Shown here one piece after another: positions 24,901-39,900 of a stretch of 64,000 nucleotides of DNA. The stretch is from contig NW_024040817.1 of assembly GCF_014851395.1 (NCBI RefSeq), positions 25,034,140-25,098,139 on the forward strand, written 5' to 3'. The notes under the pieces are model-generated. The model worked only from the letters and a program-made list of their open reading frames with translations. It was not told the DNA's origin and searched no databases. The stretch's first letter is position 1; the number at the start of each line of letters is the position of its first letter. A program made the translations under genes and the position numbers. This stretch comes from Micropterus salmoides. Its lineage: Eukaryota; Chordata; Actinopteri; Centrarchiformes; Centrarchidae.

Positions 24901-27900
24901 GCTGATCTGTTGAAAACAAGAAAAAAAGATCCGAAAAAGGACTTTTCTCCTAAAATAGATAATTTTTACATGGGGTATGGTGAGAACATGCATCAATCGA
25001 TAAAATGATCAAGTGTGAGTGAAATGTAGCAGTACGCATGAGGTGTCTGCTGAAAAAACATATAAGTCCAAAATAACAAAAAAATCATCAGATTATCTTA
25101 GGAACGTTTGATGGTAGTTAAAACCTGTGACTCCATCCAGTTTCATTCAAATCTGTTTTCTTAATGACCTGATCTGTTGAAAACAAGAAAAAAAGATCAG
25201 AAAAAAGGACTTTTCTCCTTAAATAGACATTTTTACATGGGGTATGGTGAGAACATGCATCAATCAATAAAAATGATCAGTGTGAGTGAAATGTAGCAAA
25301 CACACTTGAGATGTCTACCAAACTTTAGGCCTTGATCCATATTAAAACTCATCAGCTTACCTTAGGAACGTTTGATGGTAGTTTAAAACCTGTGACTCCA
25401 TCCAGTTCATTCAAATTTGTTTCCTTAATGACCTGATGAGATGACAACAAGAGAAATACAGGGAAAAAAATCAAACATCATCCTAAAATAGACAACTTTT
25501 TACATAAGGGTACAATGAGAACATGCATCGATCAGTAGAAATTATCAAGTGTGAGTAAAATGTAGCAGTACGCATGAGGTGTCTGCCCAAACCTCTAAGC
25601 CTGATAAAAAACTAAAAATCTTCAGCTTACCTTAAGAACATTTGATGGTAGTTTAAAACCTGTGATTCCATCCACTTTCATTCAAATTTGTGTCCTTAAT
25701 AAGCTGATCTGTTGAAAACAAGAAAAAAAGATCAGAAAAAAGGACTTTTTTCTCCTTAAAAAGAGAATTTTTTACATGAGGTGTCTGCTGAAAAAACATA
25801 TAAGTCCAATAAATAATAAAAAATCATCAGATTATCTTAGGAACGTTTGATGGTAGTTTAAAACTGTGACTCCATCACTTTCATTCAAATTTGTTTGTTA
25901 ATGAGCTGATCTGTTGAAAACAAGAAAAAAGATCAGAAAAAAGGACTTTTCTCTAAAATAGACAATTTTTACATGGGGTATGGTGAGAACATGCATCAAT
26001 CGATAAAAATGATCAAGTGTGAGTGAAATGTAGCAGTACGCATGAGGTGTCTGCTGAAAAAACATATAAGTCCAATAATAAAAAAATCATCAGATTATCT
26101 TAGGAACGTTTGATGGTAGTTAAAAACCTGTGACTCCATCCAGTTTCATTCAAATCTGTTTCCTTAATGACCTGATCTGTTGAAAACAAGAAAAAAAGAT
26201 CAGAAAAAAGACTTTTTCATTAAATAGACAATTTTTACATGGGGTATGGTGAGAACATGCATCAATCAATAAAAATGATCAAGTGTGAGTGAAATGTGCA
26301 ACACACTTGAGATGTCTACCAAACTTCTAGGCCTTGATCCATATTAAAACTCATCAGCTTACCTTAGGAACGTTGATGGTAGTTTAAACCTGTGACTCCA
26401 TCCAGTTTCATTCAATCTGTTTCCTTAATGACCTGATGAGATGACAACAAGAGAAATACAGGGAAAAAAATCAAACGTCATCCTAAAATACACAACTTTT
26501 TACATAAGGGTACAATGAGAACATGCATCGATCAGTAGAAATTATCAAGTGTGAGTAAAAGTAGCAGTACGCATGAGGTGTCTGCCCAAACCTCTAAGCC
26601 TGATAAAAAACTAAAAATCTTCAGCTTACCTTAAGAACATTTGATGGTAGTTTAAAACCTGTGATTCCATCCACTTTCATTCAATTTGTGCTTAATAAGC
26701 TGATCTGTTGAAAACAAGAAAAAAGATCGAAAAAAGGACTTTTTCTCCTTAAAAAGAGAATTTTTTACATGAGGTGTCTGCTGAAAAAACATATAAGTCA
26801 ATAAATAATAAAAATCATCAGATTATCTTAGGAACGTTTGATGGTAGTTTAAAAACCTGTGACTCCATCCACTTTCATTCAAATTTGTTTTGTTAATGAG
26901 CTGATCTGTTGAAACAAGAAAAAGAGATCAGAAAAAAGGACTCTTTTCTCCTTAAATAGAGAATTTTTTACATGAGGTGTCTGCTGAAAAAAACATATTA
27001 GTCCAATAAATAATAAAAAATCATCAGATTATCTTAGGAACGTTTGATGGTAGTTTAAAACCTGTGACCATCCAGTTCATTCAAATCTGTTTCCTTAATG
27101 AGCTGATCTGTTGAAAACAAGAAAAAAAGATCAGAAAAAAGGACTTTTCTTAAATAGACAATTTTTTACATGGGGTATGGTGAGAACATGCATCAATCAA
27201 TAAAAATTATCAAGTGTGAGTGAAATGTAGCAACACACTTGAGATGTCTACCAAACTTCTAGGCCTTGATCCATATTAAAACTCATCAGCTTACCTTGGA
27301 ACGTTTGATGGTAGTTAAAACCTGTGACTCCATCCAGTTCATTCAAATTTGTTTCCTTATGACCTGATGAGATGACAACAAGAGAAATACAGGGAAAAAA
27401 AATCAAACATCATCCTAAAATAGACAACTTTTTACATGCGGTACAATGAGAACATGCATCGATCAGTAGAAATTATCAAGTGTGAGTAAAATGTAGCAGT
27501 ACGCATGAGGTGTCTGCCCAAACCTCTAAGCCTGATAAAAAACTAAAAATCTTCAGCTTACCTTAAGAACATTTGATGGTAGATTAAAACTGTGATTCCA
27601 TCCACTTTCATTCAATCTGTTTCCTTAATAAGCTGATCTGTTGAAAACAAGAAAAAAAGATCAGAAAAAAGGACTTTTTCTCCTTAAAAAGAGAATTTTT
27701 ACATGAGGGTCTGCTGTGAAAAAACATATAAGTCCAATAAATAATAAAAAATCATCAGATTATCTTAGGAACGTTTGATGGTAGTTAGTTTAAAACCTGT
27801 GACTCCATCCACTTTCATTCAAATTTGTTTGTTAATGAGCTGATCTGTTGAAAACAAGAAAAAAGATCAGAAAAAAGGACTCTTTCTCCTTAAATAGAGA

Positions 27901-30900
27901 ATTTTTTACATGAGGTGTCTGCTGAAAAAAATAGTAGTCCCAATAAATAATAAAAAATCATCAGATTATCTTAGGAACGTTTGATGGTAGTTTAAAACCT
28001 GTGACTCCATCCAGTTTCATTCAAATCTGTTTCCTTAATGAGCTGATCTGTGAAAACAAGAAAAAAAGATTTAAAAAAGGACTTTTCTCCTTAAATAGAC
28101 AATTTTTACATGGGGTATGGTGAGAACATGCATCAATCAATAAAAATGATCAAGTGTGAGTGAAATGTAGCAACACACTTGAGATGTCTACCAAACTTCT
28201 AGGCCTGATCCATATTAAAACTCATCAGCTTACCTTAGGAACGTTGATGGTAGTTTAAAACCTGTGACTCCATCCAGTTTCATTCAAATCTGTTTCCTTA
28301 AGAGCTGATCTTGAAAACAAGAAAAAAAGATCAGAAAAAAGGACTTTCTCCTTAAATAGACAATTTTACATGGGGTATGGTGAGAAATGCATCAATCAAT
28401 AAAAATTATCAAGTGTGAGTGAAATGTAGCAACACACTTGAGATGTCTACCAAACTTCTAGGCCTTGATCCTATTAAAAACTCATCAGCTTACCTTAGGA
28501 CGTTTGATGGTAGTTTAAAACCTGTGACTCCATCCAGTTTCATTCAAATCTTTCTTAATGACCTGATGAGATGACAACAAGAGAAATACAGGGAAAAAAT
28601 CAAACGTCATCCTAAAATAGACAACTTTTTACATAAGGGTACAATGAGAACATGCATCGATCAGTAGAAATTATCAAGTGTGAGTAAAATGTAGCAGTAC
28701 GCATGAGGTGTCTGCCCAAACCTCTAAGCCTGATAAAAAACTAAAAATCTTCAGCTTACCTTAAGAACATTTGATGGTAGTTTAAAACCTGACTCATCCG
28801 TTTCTTTCAAATCTGTTTCCTTAATGACTGATCTGTTGAAAACAAGAAAAAAAGATCAGAAAAAAGGACTTTTCTCCTTAAATAGACAATTTTTTACATG
28901 GGGTATGGTGAGAACATGCATCAATCAATAAAAATGATCAAGTGTGAGTGAAATGTAGAAACACAATTGAGATGTCTACCAAACTTCTAGGCCTTGATCC
29001 ATATTAAAACTCATCAGCTTACCTTAGGAACGTTTGATGTAGTTTAAAAACCTGTGACTCCATCCAGTTTCATTCAAATTTGTTCCTTAATGACCTGATG
29101 AGATGACAACAAGAGAAATACAGGGAAAAAAATCAAACATCATCCAAATAGACAACTTTTTACATAAGGGTACAATGAGAACATGCATCGATCGTAGAAA
29201 ATCAAGTGTGAGTAAAATGTAGCAGTACGCATGAGGTGTCTGCCCAAACCTCTAAGCCTGATAAAAAACTAAAATCTTCAGTTACCTTAAGAACATTTGA
29301 TGGTAGTTTAAAACCTGTGACTCCATCCACTTTCATTCAAATTTGTTTTGTAATGAGCTGATCTGTTGAAAACAAGAAAAAGAGATCAGAAAAAAGGACT
29401 CTTTTCTCCTTAAATAGAGAATTTTTTACATGAGGTGTCTGCTGAAAAAAACATATAAGTCCAATAAATAATAAAAAATCATCAGATTATCTTAGGAACG
29501 TTTGATGGTAGTTTAAAACCTGTGACTCCATCCAGTTTCATTCAAATCTGTTTCCTTAATGAGCTGATCTGTTGAAACAAGAAAAAAGATCAGAAAAAGG
29601 ATTTTCTCCTAAATAGACAATTTTTTACATGGGGTATGGTGAGAACATGCATCAATCGATAAAAATGATCAAGTGTGAGTGAAATGTAGCAGTACGCATG
29701 AGGTGTCTGCTGAAAAAACATATAAGTCCAATAAATAACAAAACAAAAAATCATCAGATTATCTTAGGAACGTTTGATGGTAGTTAAAAAGTGACTCCAT
29801 CCAGTTTCATTCAAATCTGTTCCTTAATGACCTGATCTGTTGAAAACAAGAAAAAAAGATCAGAAAAAAGGACTTTTCTCCTTAAATAGACAATTTTTAC
29901 ATGGGGTAGGTGGAGAACATGCATCAATCAATAAAAATTATCAAGTGTGAGTGAAATGTAGCAACACACTTGAGATGTCTACCAAAATTCTAGGCCTTGA
30001 TCCAATTAAAACTCATCAGCTTACATTAGGAACGTTTGATGGTAGTTTAAAACCTGTGACTCCATCCAGTTTCATTCAAATCTGTTTCCTTAATGAGCTG
30101 ATCTGTTGAAACAAGAAAAAAAAGATCAGAAAAAAGGACTTTTCTCCTAAAATAGACAATTTTTTACATGGGGTATGGGAGAACATGCATCAATCAATAA
30201 AAATGATCAAGTGTGAGTGAAATGTAGCAGTACGCATGAGGTGTCTGCTGAAAAACATATAAGTCCAATAAATAACAAAAAATCATCAGATTATCTTAGA
30301 ACGTTTGATGGTAGTTTAAAACCTGTGACTCCATCCAGTTTCATTCAAATCTGTTTTATTAATGACCTGATCTGTTGAAAACAAGAAAAAAGATCAGAAA
30401 AAGGACTTTTCTCTTAAATAGACAATTTTTACAGGGTATGGTGAGTGACATGCACAGCAATCAATCAATCAAAAATGATCAAGTGTGAGTGAAATGTAGC
30501 AAAACACTTGAGATGTCTACCAAACTTCTAGGCCTTGATCCATATTAAAACTCATCAGCTTACTTAGGAACGTTGATGGTAGTTTAAACTGTGACTCCAT
30601 CAGTTTCATTCAAATCTGTTTCCTAATGACCTGATGAGATGACAACAAGAGAAATACAGGGGAAAAAATCAAACATCACCCTAAAATAGACAACTTTTAC
30701 ATGCGTACAATGAGAACATGCATCGATAGCAGAAATTATCAAGTGTGAGTAAAATGTAACAGTACGCATGAGGTGTCTGCCCAAACCTCTAAGCCTGATA
30801 AAAAACTAAAATCTTCAGCTTACCTTAAGAACATTTGATGGTAGTTTAAAACCTGTGATTCCATCCACTTTCATTCAAATTTGTGTCCTTAATGACCTGA

Positions 30901-33900
30901 TGAGATGATAACAAGAGAAATACAGGGAAAAAATCAAACGTCATCCTAAAATAGACAATTTTACATAAGGGTACAATGAGAACATGCATCGATCAGTAGA
31001 AATTATCAAGTGTGAGTAAAATGTAGCAGTACGCATGAGGTGTCTGCCCAAACCTCTAAGCCTGATAAAAAACTAAAAATCTTCAGCTTACTTAAGAACA
31101 TTTGATGGTAGATTAAAAACCTGGATTCCATCCACTTTCATTCAAATCTGTTTCCTTAATAAGCTGATCTGTTGAAAACAAGAAAAAAGATCAGAAAAAG
31201 GACTTTTTTCTCCTTAAAAAGAGAATTTTTTACATGAGGTGTCTGCTGAAAAAACATATAAGTCCAATAAATAAAAAATCATCAGATTATTTTAGGAACG
31301 TTGATGGTAGTTTAAAACCTGTGACTCCATCCACTTTCATTCAAATTTGTTTGTTAATGAGCTGATCTGTTGAAACAAGAAAAAGAGATCAGAAAAAGGA
31401 CTCTTTTTCCTTAAATAGAGAATTTTTTACATGAGGTGTCTGCTGAAAAAACATATTAGTCCAATAAATAATAAAAACATCAGATTATCTTAGGAACGTT
31501 TCATGGTAGTTTAAAACCTGGACTCCATCCAGTTTCATTCAAATCTGTTTCCTTAATGAGCTGATCGTTGAAAACAAGAAAAAAAGATCAGAAAAAGGAC
31601 TTTTCTCTAAAATAGATACTTTTTTACATGGGTATGGTGAGAACATGCATCAATCGATAAAATGATCAAGTGTGAGTGAAATGTAGCAGTACGCATGAGG
31701 TGTCTGCTGAAAAAACATATAAGTCCAATAAATAACAAAAAATCATCAGATTATCTTAGGACGTTTGATGGTAGTTTAAAACCTGTGACTCCATCCAGTT
31801 TCATTCAAATCTGTTTTCTTAATGACCTGATCTGTTGAAAACAAGAAAAAAGATCAGAAAAAAGGACTTTTCTCCTTAAATAGACAATTTTTTACATGGG
31901 GTATGGTGAGAACATGCATCATCAATAAAAATGATCAAGTGTGAGTGAAATGTAGCAACACACTTGAGATGTCTACCAAACTTCTAGGCCTTGATCCATA
32001 TTAAAACTCATCAGCTTACCTTAGGAACGTTTGATGGTAGTTTAAAACCTGTGACTCCATCCAGTTTCATTCAAATCTGTTTCCTTAATGAGCTGATCTG
32101 TTGAAAACAAGAAAAAAAGATCAGAAAAAAGGACTTTCTCCTTAAATAGACAATTTTTTACATGGGGTATGGTGAGAACTGCATCAATCAATAAAAAATT
32201 ATCAAGTGTGAGTGAAATGTAGCAACACACTTGAGATGTCTACCAAACTTCTAGGCCTGATCCATATTAAAATCATCAGCTTACCTTAGGAACGTTTGAT
32301 GGTAGTTTAAAACCTGTGACTCCATCCAGTTTCATTCAAATCTGTTCCTTAATGACCTGATGAGATGACAACAAGAGAAATACAGGAAAAAAATCAAACA
32401 TCATCTAAAATAGAAACTTTACATAAGGGTACAATGAGAAACATGCATCGATCAGTAGAAATTATCAAGTGTGAGTAAAATGTAGCAGTAGCATGAGGTG
32501 TCTGCCCAAACCTCTAAGCCTGATAAAAAACTAAAATCTTCAGCTTACCTTAAGAACATTTGATGGTAGATTAAAACCTGTGATTCCATCCACTTTCATT
32601 CAAATTTGTGTCCTTAATAAGCTGATCTGTTGAAAACAGAAAAAAAGATCAGAAAAAAGGATTTTTCTCCTTAAAAAGAGAATTTTTTACATGAGGTGTC
32701 TGCTGAAAAAACATATAAGTCCAATAAATAATAAAATCATCAGATATCTTAGGAACGTTTGATGGTAGTTTAAAACCTGTGACTCCATCCACTTTCATTC
32801 AAATTGTTTTGTTAATGAGCTGATCTGTTGAAAACAAGAAAAGAGATCAGAAAAAAGGACTCTTTTCTCCTAAATAGAGAATTTTTTACATGAGGTGTCT
32901 GCTGAAAAAACATATTAGTCCAATAAATAATAAAAAATCATCAGATTATCTTAGGAAACGTTTGATGGTAGTTTTAAAACCTGTGACTCCATCCAGTTTC
33001 ATTCAAATCTGTTTCCTTAATGAGCTGATCTTGAAAACAAGAAAAAAGATCAAAAAAGGACTTTTCTCCTAAAATAGACAATTTTTACGGGGTAGGTGAG
33101 AAACATGCATCAATCGATAAAAATGATCAAGTGTGAGTGAAATGTAGCAGTACGCATGAGGTGTCTGCTGAAAAAAACATATAAGTCCAATAAATAACAA
33201 AAAAATCATCAGATTATCTTAGGAACGTTGATGGGTAAAAACCTGTGACTCATCCAGTTTCATTCAATCTGTTTCCTTAACTGACTGATCTGTTGAAAAC
33301 AAGAAAAAAAGATCAGAAAAAAGGACTTTTCTCCTTAAATAGACAATTTTTACATGGGGTATGGTGAGAACATGCATCAATCAATAAAAATTATCAAGTG
33401 TGAGGAAATGTAGCAAACACTTGAGATGTCTACCAAACTTCTAGGCCTTGATCCATATTAAAACTCATCAGCTTCCTTAGGAACGTTTGATGGTAGTTTA
33501 AAACCTGTGACTCCATCCAGTTTCATTCAAATCTGTTCCTTAATGAGCTGATCTGTTGAAAACAAGAAAAAAAGATCAGAAAAAAGGACTTTCTCCTAAA
33601 TAGACAATTTTTTACATGGGGTATGGTGAGAACATGCAATCGATAAAAATGATCAAGTGTGAGTGAAATGTAGCAGTACGCATGAGGTGTCTGCTGAAAA
33701 AAACATATAAGTCCATAAATAACAAAAAAATCATCAGATTATCTTAGGAACGTTGATGGTAGTTTAAAACCTGTGACTCATCCAGTTTCATTCAAATCGT
33801 TTTCTTAATGACCTGATCTGTTGAAAACAAGAAAAAAAGATCAGAAAAAAGGACTTTTTCCTTAAATAGACAATTTTTTACTGGGGTATGGTGAGAACAT

Positions 33901-36900
33901 GCATCAATCAATAAAAATGATCAAGTGTGAGTGAAATGTAGCAACACACTTGAGATGTTACCAAACTTCTAGGCCTTGATCCATATTAAAACTCATCAGC
34001 TTACCTTAGGAACGTTTGATGGTAGTTTAAAACCTGGACTCCATCCAGTTCATTCAAATCTGTTTCCTTAATGACCTGATGAGATGACAACAAGAGAAAT
34101 ACAGGGAAAAAAATCAAACGTCATCCTAAAATAGACAACTTTTTACAAGGGTACAATGAGAACATGCATCGATCAGTAGAAATTATCAAGTGTGAGTAAA
34201 ATGTAGCAGTACGCATGAGGTGTCTGCCCAACCTCTAAGCCTGATAAAAAACTAAAAATCTTCAGCTTACCTTAAGAACATTTGATGGTAGTTTAAAACC
34301 TGGATTCCATCCACTTCATTCAAATTTGTGTCCTTAATAAGCTGATCTGTGAAAACAAGAAAAAAAGATCAGAAAAAAGGACTTTTTTCTCCTTAAAAAG
34401 AGAATTTTTACATGAGGTGTCTGCTGAAAAAACATATAGTCCAATAAATAATAAAAAATCATCAGATTATCTTAGGAACGTTTGATGGTAGTTAAAACCT
34501 GTGACTCCATCCACTTTCATTCAAATTGTGTTTGTTAATGAGCTGATCTGTTGAAAACAAGAAAAAGAGATCAGAAAAAAGGACTCTTTTCCTTAAATAG
34601 AGAATTTTTTACATGAGGTGTCGCTGAAAAAACATATTAGTCCAATAAATAATAAAAAATCAGCAGATTATCTTAGGAACGTTTGATGGTAGTTAAAACC
34701 GTGACTCCATCCAGTTTCATTCAAATCTGTTTCCTTAATGAGTGATCTGTTGAAAACAAGAAAAAAAGATCAGAAAAAAGGACTTTTCTCCTAAAATAGA
34801 CAATTTTTTACATGGGGTTATGGTGAGAACATGCATCAATCGATAAAAATGATCAAGTGTGAGTGAAATGTAGCAGTACGCATGAGGTGTCTGCTGAAAA
34901 AACATATAAGTCCAATAAATAACAAAAAAATAATCAGATTATTTTAGGAACGTTTGATGGTAGTTTAAAACCTGTGACTCCATCCAGTTTCTTTCAATAT
35001 GTTTCCTTAATGACCTGATCTGTTGAAAACAAGAAAAAAAGATCAGAAAAAAGGACTTTTCTCCTTAAATAGAAATTTTTACATGGGGTATGGTGAGAAC
35101 ATGCTCAATCAATAAAAATTATCAAGTGTGAGTGAAATGTAGCAACACACTGAGATGTCTACCAAACTTCTAGGCCTTGATCCATATTAAAACTCATCAG
35201 CTTACCTTAGGAACGTTTGATGGTAGTTAAAAACCTGTGACTCCATCCAGTTTCATTCAAATTGTTTCCTTAATGACCTGATCTGTTGAAAACAGAAAAA
35301 AAGATCAGAAAAAAGGACTTTTCTCCTTAAATAGACAATTTTTTACATGGGGTATGGTGAGAACATGCATCAATCAATAAAAATGATCAAGTGTGAGTGA
35401 AATGTAGCAACACACTTGAGATGTCTACCAAACTTCTAGGCCTTGATCCATATTAAAAACTCATCAGCTTACCTTAGGAACGTTTGATGGTAGTTTAAAA
35501 CCTGTGACTCCATCCAGTTTCATTCAAATCTGTTTCCTTAATGAGCTGATCTGTTGAAAACAAGAAAAAAAGATCAGAAAAAAGGACTTTTCTCCTAAAA
35601 TAGACAATTTTTACATGGGGTATGGTGAAACTGCATCAATCGATAAAAATGATCAAGTGTGAGTGAAATGTAGCAGTACGCATGAGGTGTCTGCTGAAAA
35701 AAACATATAAGTCCAATAAATAACAAAAAAATCATCAGATTATCTTAGGAACGTTTGATGGTAGTTTAAAACCTGTGACTCCATCCAGTTTCATTCAAAA
35801 TGTTTTCTCTAATGACCTGATCTGTTGAAAACAAGAAAAAAAGATCAGAAAAAAGGACTTTCTCCTTAAATAGACAATTTTTACATGGGGTATGGTGAGA
35901 ACATGCATCAATCAATAAAATGATCAAGTGTGAGTGAAATGTAGCAACACACTTGAGATGTCTACCAAACTTCTAGGCCTTGATCCATATTAAAACTCAT
36001 CAGCTTACCTTAGGAACGTTTGATGGTAGTTTAAAACCTGTGACTCCATCCAGTTTCATTCAAATCTGTTTCCTTAATGACCTGATGAGATGACAACAAG
36101 AGAAATACAGGGAAAAAAATCAAACGTCATCCTAAAATAGACAACTTTTACATAAGGGTACAATGAGAACATGCATCGATCAGTAGAAATTATCAAGTGT
36201 GAGTAAAATGTAGCAGTACGCATGAGGTTCTGCCCAAACCTCTAAGCCTGTAAAAAACGAAAAATCTTCAGCTTACCTTAAGAACATTTGATGGTAGTTT
36301 AAAACCTGTGATTCCATCCACTTTCATTCAAATTGTGTCCTTAATAAGCTGATCTGTTGAAAACAAGAAAAAAAGATCAGAAAAAAGGACTTTTTTCTCC
36401 TTAAAAAGGAATTTTTATATGAGGTGTCTGCTGAAAAACATATAAGTCCAATAAATAATAAAAAATCATCAGATTATCTTAGGAACGTTTGATGGTAGTT
36501 TAAAACCTGTGACTCCATCCACTTCATTCAAATTTGTTTTGTTAATGAGCTGATCTGTTGAAAACAAGAAAAAGAGATCAGAAAAAAGGACTCTTTTCTC
36601 CTTAAATAGAGAATTTTTACATGAGGTGTCTGCTGAAAAAAACAATTAGTCCAATAAATAATAAAAAATCATCAGATACTTAGGAACGTTTGATGGTAGT
36701 TTAAAACCTGTGACTCCATCCAGTTTCATTCAAATCTGTTTCCTTAATGAGCTGATCTGTTGAAAACAAGAAAAAAAGATTTAAAAAAAGGACTTTTCTC
36801 CTTTAAATAGACAATTTTTACATGGGGTATGGTGAGAACATGCATCAAATAAAAATGATCAAGTGTGAGTGAAATGTAGCAACACACTTGAGATGTCTAC

Positions 36901-39900
36901 CAAACTTCTAGGCCTGATCCATATTAAAACTCATCGCTTACCTTAGGAACGTTTGATGGTAGTTTAAAACCTGTGACTCCATCCAGTTTCATTCAAATCT
37001 GTTTACTTAATGACCTGATGAGATGACAACAAGAGAAATACAGGGGAAAAAATCAAACATACCCTAAAATAGACAACTTTTACATGCGGTACAATGAGAA
37101 CATGCATCGATCAGCAGAAATTATCAAGTGTGAGTAAAATGTAGCAGTACGCATGAGGTGTCTGCCCAAACCTCTAAACCTGATAAAAAACTAAAAATCT
37201 TCAGTACCTTAAGAACATTGTGGTAGATTAAAACCTGGATTCCATCACTTTCATTCAAATGTTTCCTTAATAAGCTGATCTGTTGAAAACAAGAAAAAAA
37301 GATCAGAAAAAAGGACTTTTTTCTCCTTAAAAAAGAGAATTTTTACATGAGGTGTCTGCTGAAAAAATATAAGTCCAATAAATAATAAAAATCATCAGAT
37401 TATCTTAGGAACGTTGATGGTAGTTTAAAACCTGTGACTCCATCCACTTTCATTCAAATTGTTTTGTTTAATGAGCTGATCTTGGAAAACAAGAAAAAGA
37501 GATCAGAAAAAAGGACTCTTTTCTCCTTAAATAGAGAATTTTTACATGAGGTGTCTGCTGAAAAAAACATATAGTCCAATAAATAATAAAAAATCATCAG
37601 ATTATCTTAGGAACGTTTGATGGTAGTTTAAAACCTGTGACTCCATCCAGTTTCATTCAATCTGTTTCCTTAATGAGCTGATCTGTTGAAAACAAGAAAA
37701 AAGATCAGAAAAAAGGACTTTTCTCCTAAATAGAATTTTTTACATGGGGTATGGTGAGAACATGCATCAATCGATAAAAATGATCAAGTGTGAGTGAAAT
37801 GTAGCAGTACGCATGAGGTGTCTGCTGAAAAAACATATAAGTCCAATAAATAACAAAAAAATCATCAGATATTTTAGGAACGTTTGATGGTAGTTTAAAA
37901 CCTGTGACTCCATCCAGTTCTTTCAAATATGTTCTTAATGACTGATCTGTTGAAAACAAGAAAAAAAGATCAGAAAAAAGGACTTTTCTCCTTAAATAGA
38001 CAATTTTTTACATGGGGTATGGTGAGAACATGCATCAATCAATAAAAATTATCAAGGTGAGTGAAATGTAGCAACACACTTGAGATGTCTACCAAACTTC
38101 TAGGCCTTGATCCATATTAAAACTCATCAGCTTACCTTAGGAACGTTTGATGGTAGATTAAAAACCTGTGACTCATCCAGTTTCATTCAAATCTGTTTCC
38201 TTAATGAGCTGATCTGTTGAAAACAAGAAAAAAAGATCAGAAAAAAGGACTTTCTCCTAAAATAGACAATTTTTTACATGGGGTATGGTGAGAACATGCA
38301 TCAATCGATAAAAATGATCAAGTGTGAGTGAAATGTAGCAGTACGCATGAGGTGTCTGCTGAAAAAACATATAAGTCCAAAATAACAAAAAAATCATCAG
38401 ATTATCTTAGGAACGTTTGATGGTAGTTTAAACCTGTGACTCCATCCAGTTCATTCAAATCTGTTTTCTTAATGACCTGATCTGTTGAAAACAAGAAAAA
38501 AAGATCAGAAAAAAGGACTTTTCCTTAAATAGACATTTTTTACATGGGGTATGGTGAGAACATGCATCAATCAATAAAAATGATCAAGTGTGAGTGAAAT
38601 GTAGCAACACACTTGAGATGTCTACCAAACTTCTAGGCTGATCCATATTAAAACTCATCAGCTTACCTTAGGAACGTTGATGGTAGTTTAAACCTGTGAC
38701 TCCATCCAGTTTCATTCAAATCTGTTCCTAATGAGCTGATCTGTTGAAAACAAGAAAAAAGATCAGAAAAAAGGACTTTTCTCCTTAAATAGACAATTTT
38801 TTACATGGGGTATGGTGAGAACATGCATCAATCAATAAAAATATCAAGTGTGAGTGAAATGTAGCAACACACTTGAGATGCTACCAAACTTTAGGCCTTG
38901 ATCCATATTAAAACTCATCAGCTTACTTAGGAACGTTGATGGTAGTTTAAAACCTGTGACTCCATCCAGTTTCATTCAAATTTGTTTCCTTAATGACCTG
39001 ATGAGATGCAACAAGAGAAATACAGGGAAAAAAATCAAACATCATCCTAAAATAGACAACTTTTTACATGCGGTACAATGAGAACATGCATCGATCAGTA
39101 GAAATTATCAAGTGTGAGTAAAATGTAGCAGTACGCATGAGGGTCTGCCCAAACCTCTAAGCCTGATAAAAAACTAAAAATCTTCAGCTTACCTTAAGAA
39201 CATTTGATGGTAGATTAAAACCTGTGATTCATCCACTTTCATTCAAATCTGTTTCCTTAATAAGCTGATCTGTTGAAACAAGAAAAAAGATCAGAAAAAA
39301 GGACTTTTTCTCCTTAAAAAGAGATTTTTTACATGAGGTGTCTGCTGAAAAAACATATAAGTCCAATAAATAATAAAAAATCATCAGATTATCTTAGGAC
39401 GTTTGATGGTAGTTTAAAACCTGTGACTCCATCCACTTTCATTCAAATTTGTTTTGTTAATGAGCTGATCTGTTGAAAACAAGAAAAAGAGATCAGAAAA
39501 AAGGACTCTTTTCTCCTTAAATAGAGAATTTTTTACATGAGGGTCTGCTGAAAAACATATTAGTCCAATAAATAATAAAAATCATCAGAGTATCTTAGGA
39601 AACGTTGATGGTGTTAAAAACCTGTGACTCCATCCTTCATTCAAATCTGTTTCTTAATGAGCTGATCTGTTGAAAACAAGAAAAAAAGATCAGTTAAAAA
39701 AAGGACTTTCTCCTTAAATAGACAATTTTTTACATGGGGTATGGTGAGAACATGCATCAATCAATAAAAATGATCAAGTGTGAGTGAAATGTAGCAACAC
39801 ACTTGAGATGTCTACCAAACTTCTAGGCCTTGATCCATATTAAAACTCATCAGCTTACCTTAGGAACGTTGATGGTAGTTTAAAACCTGTGACTCCATCC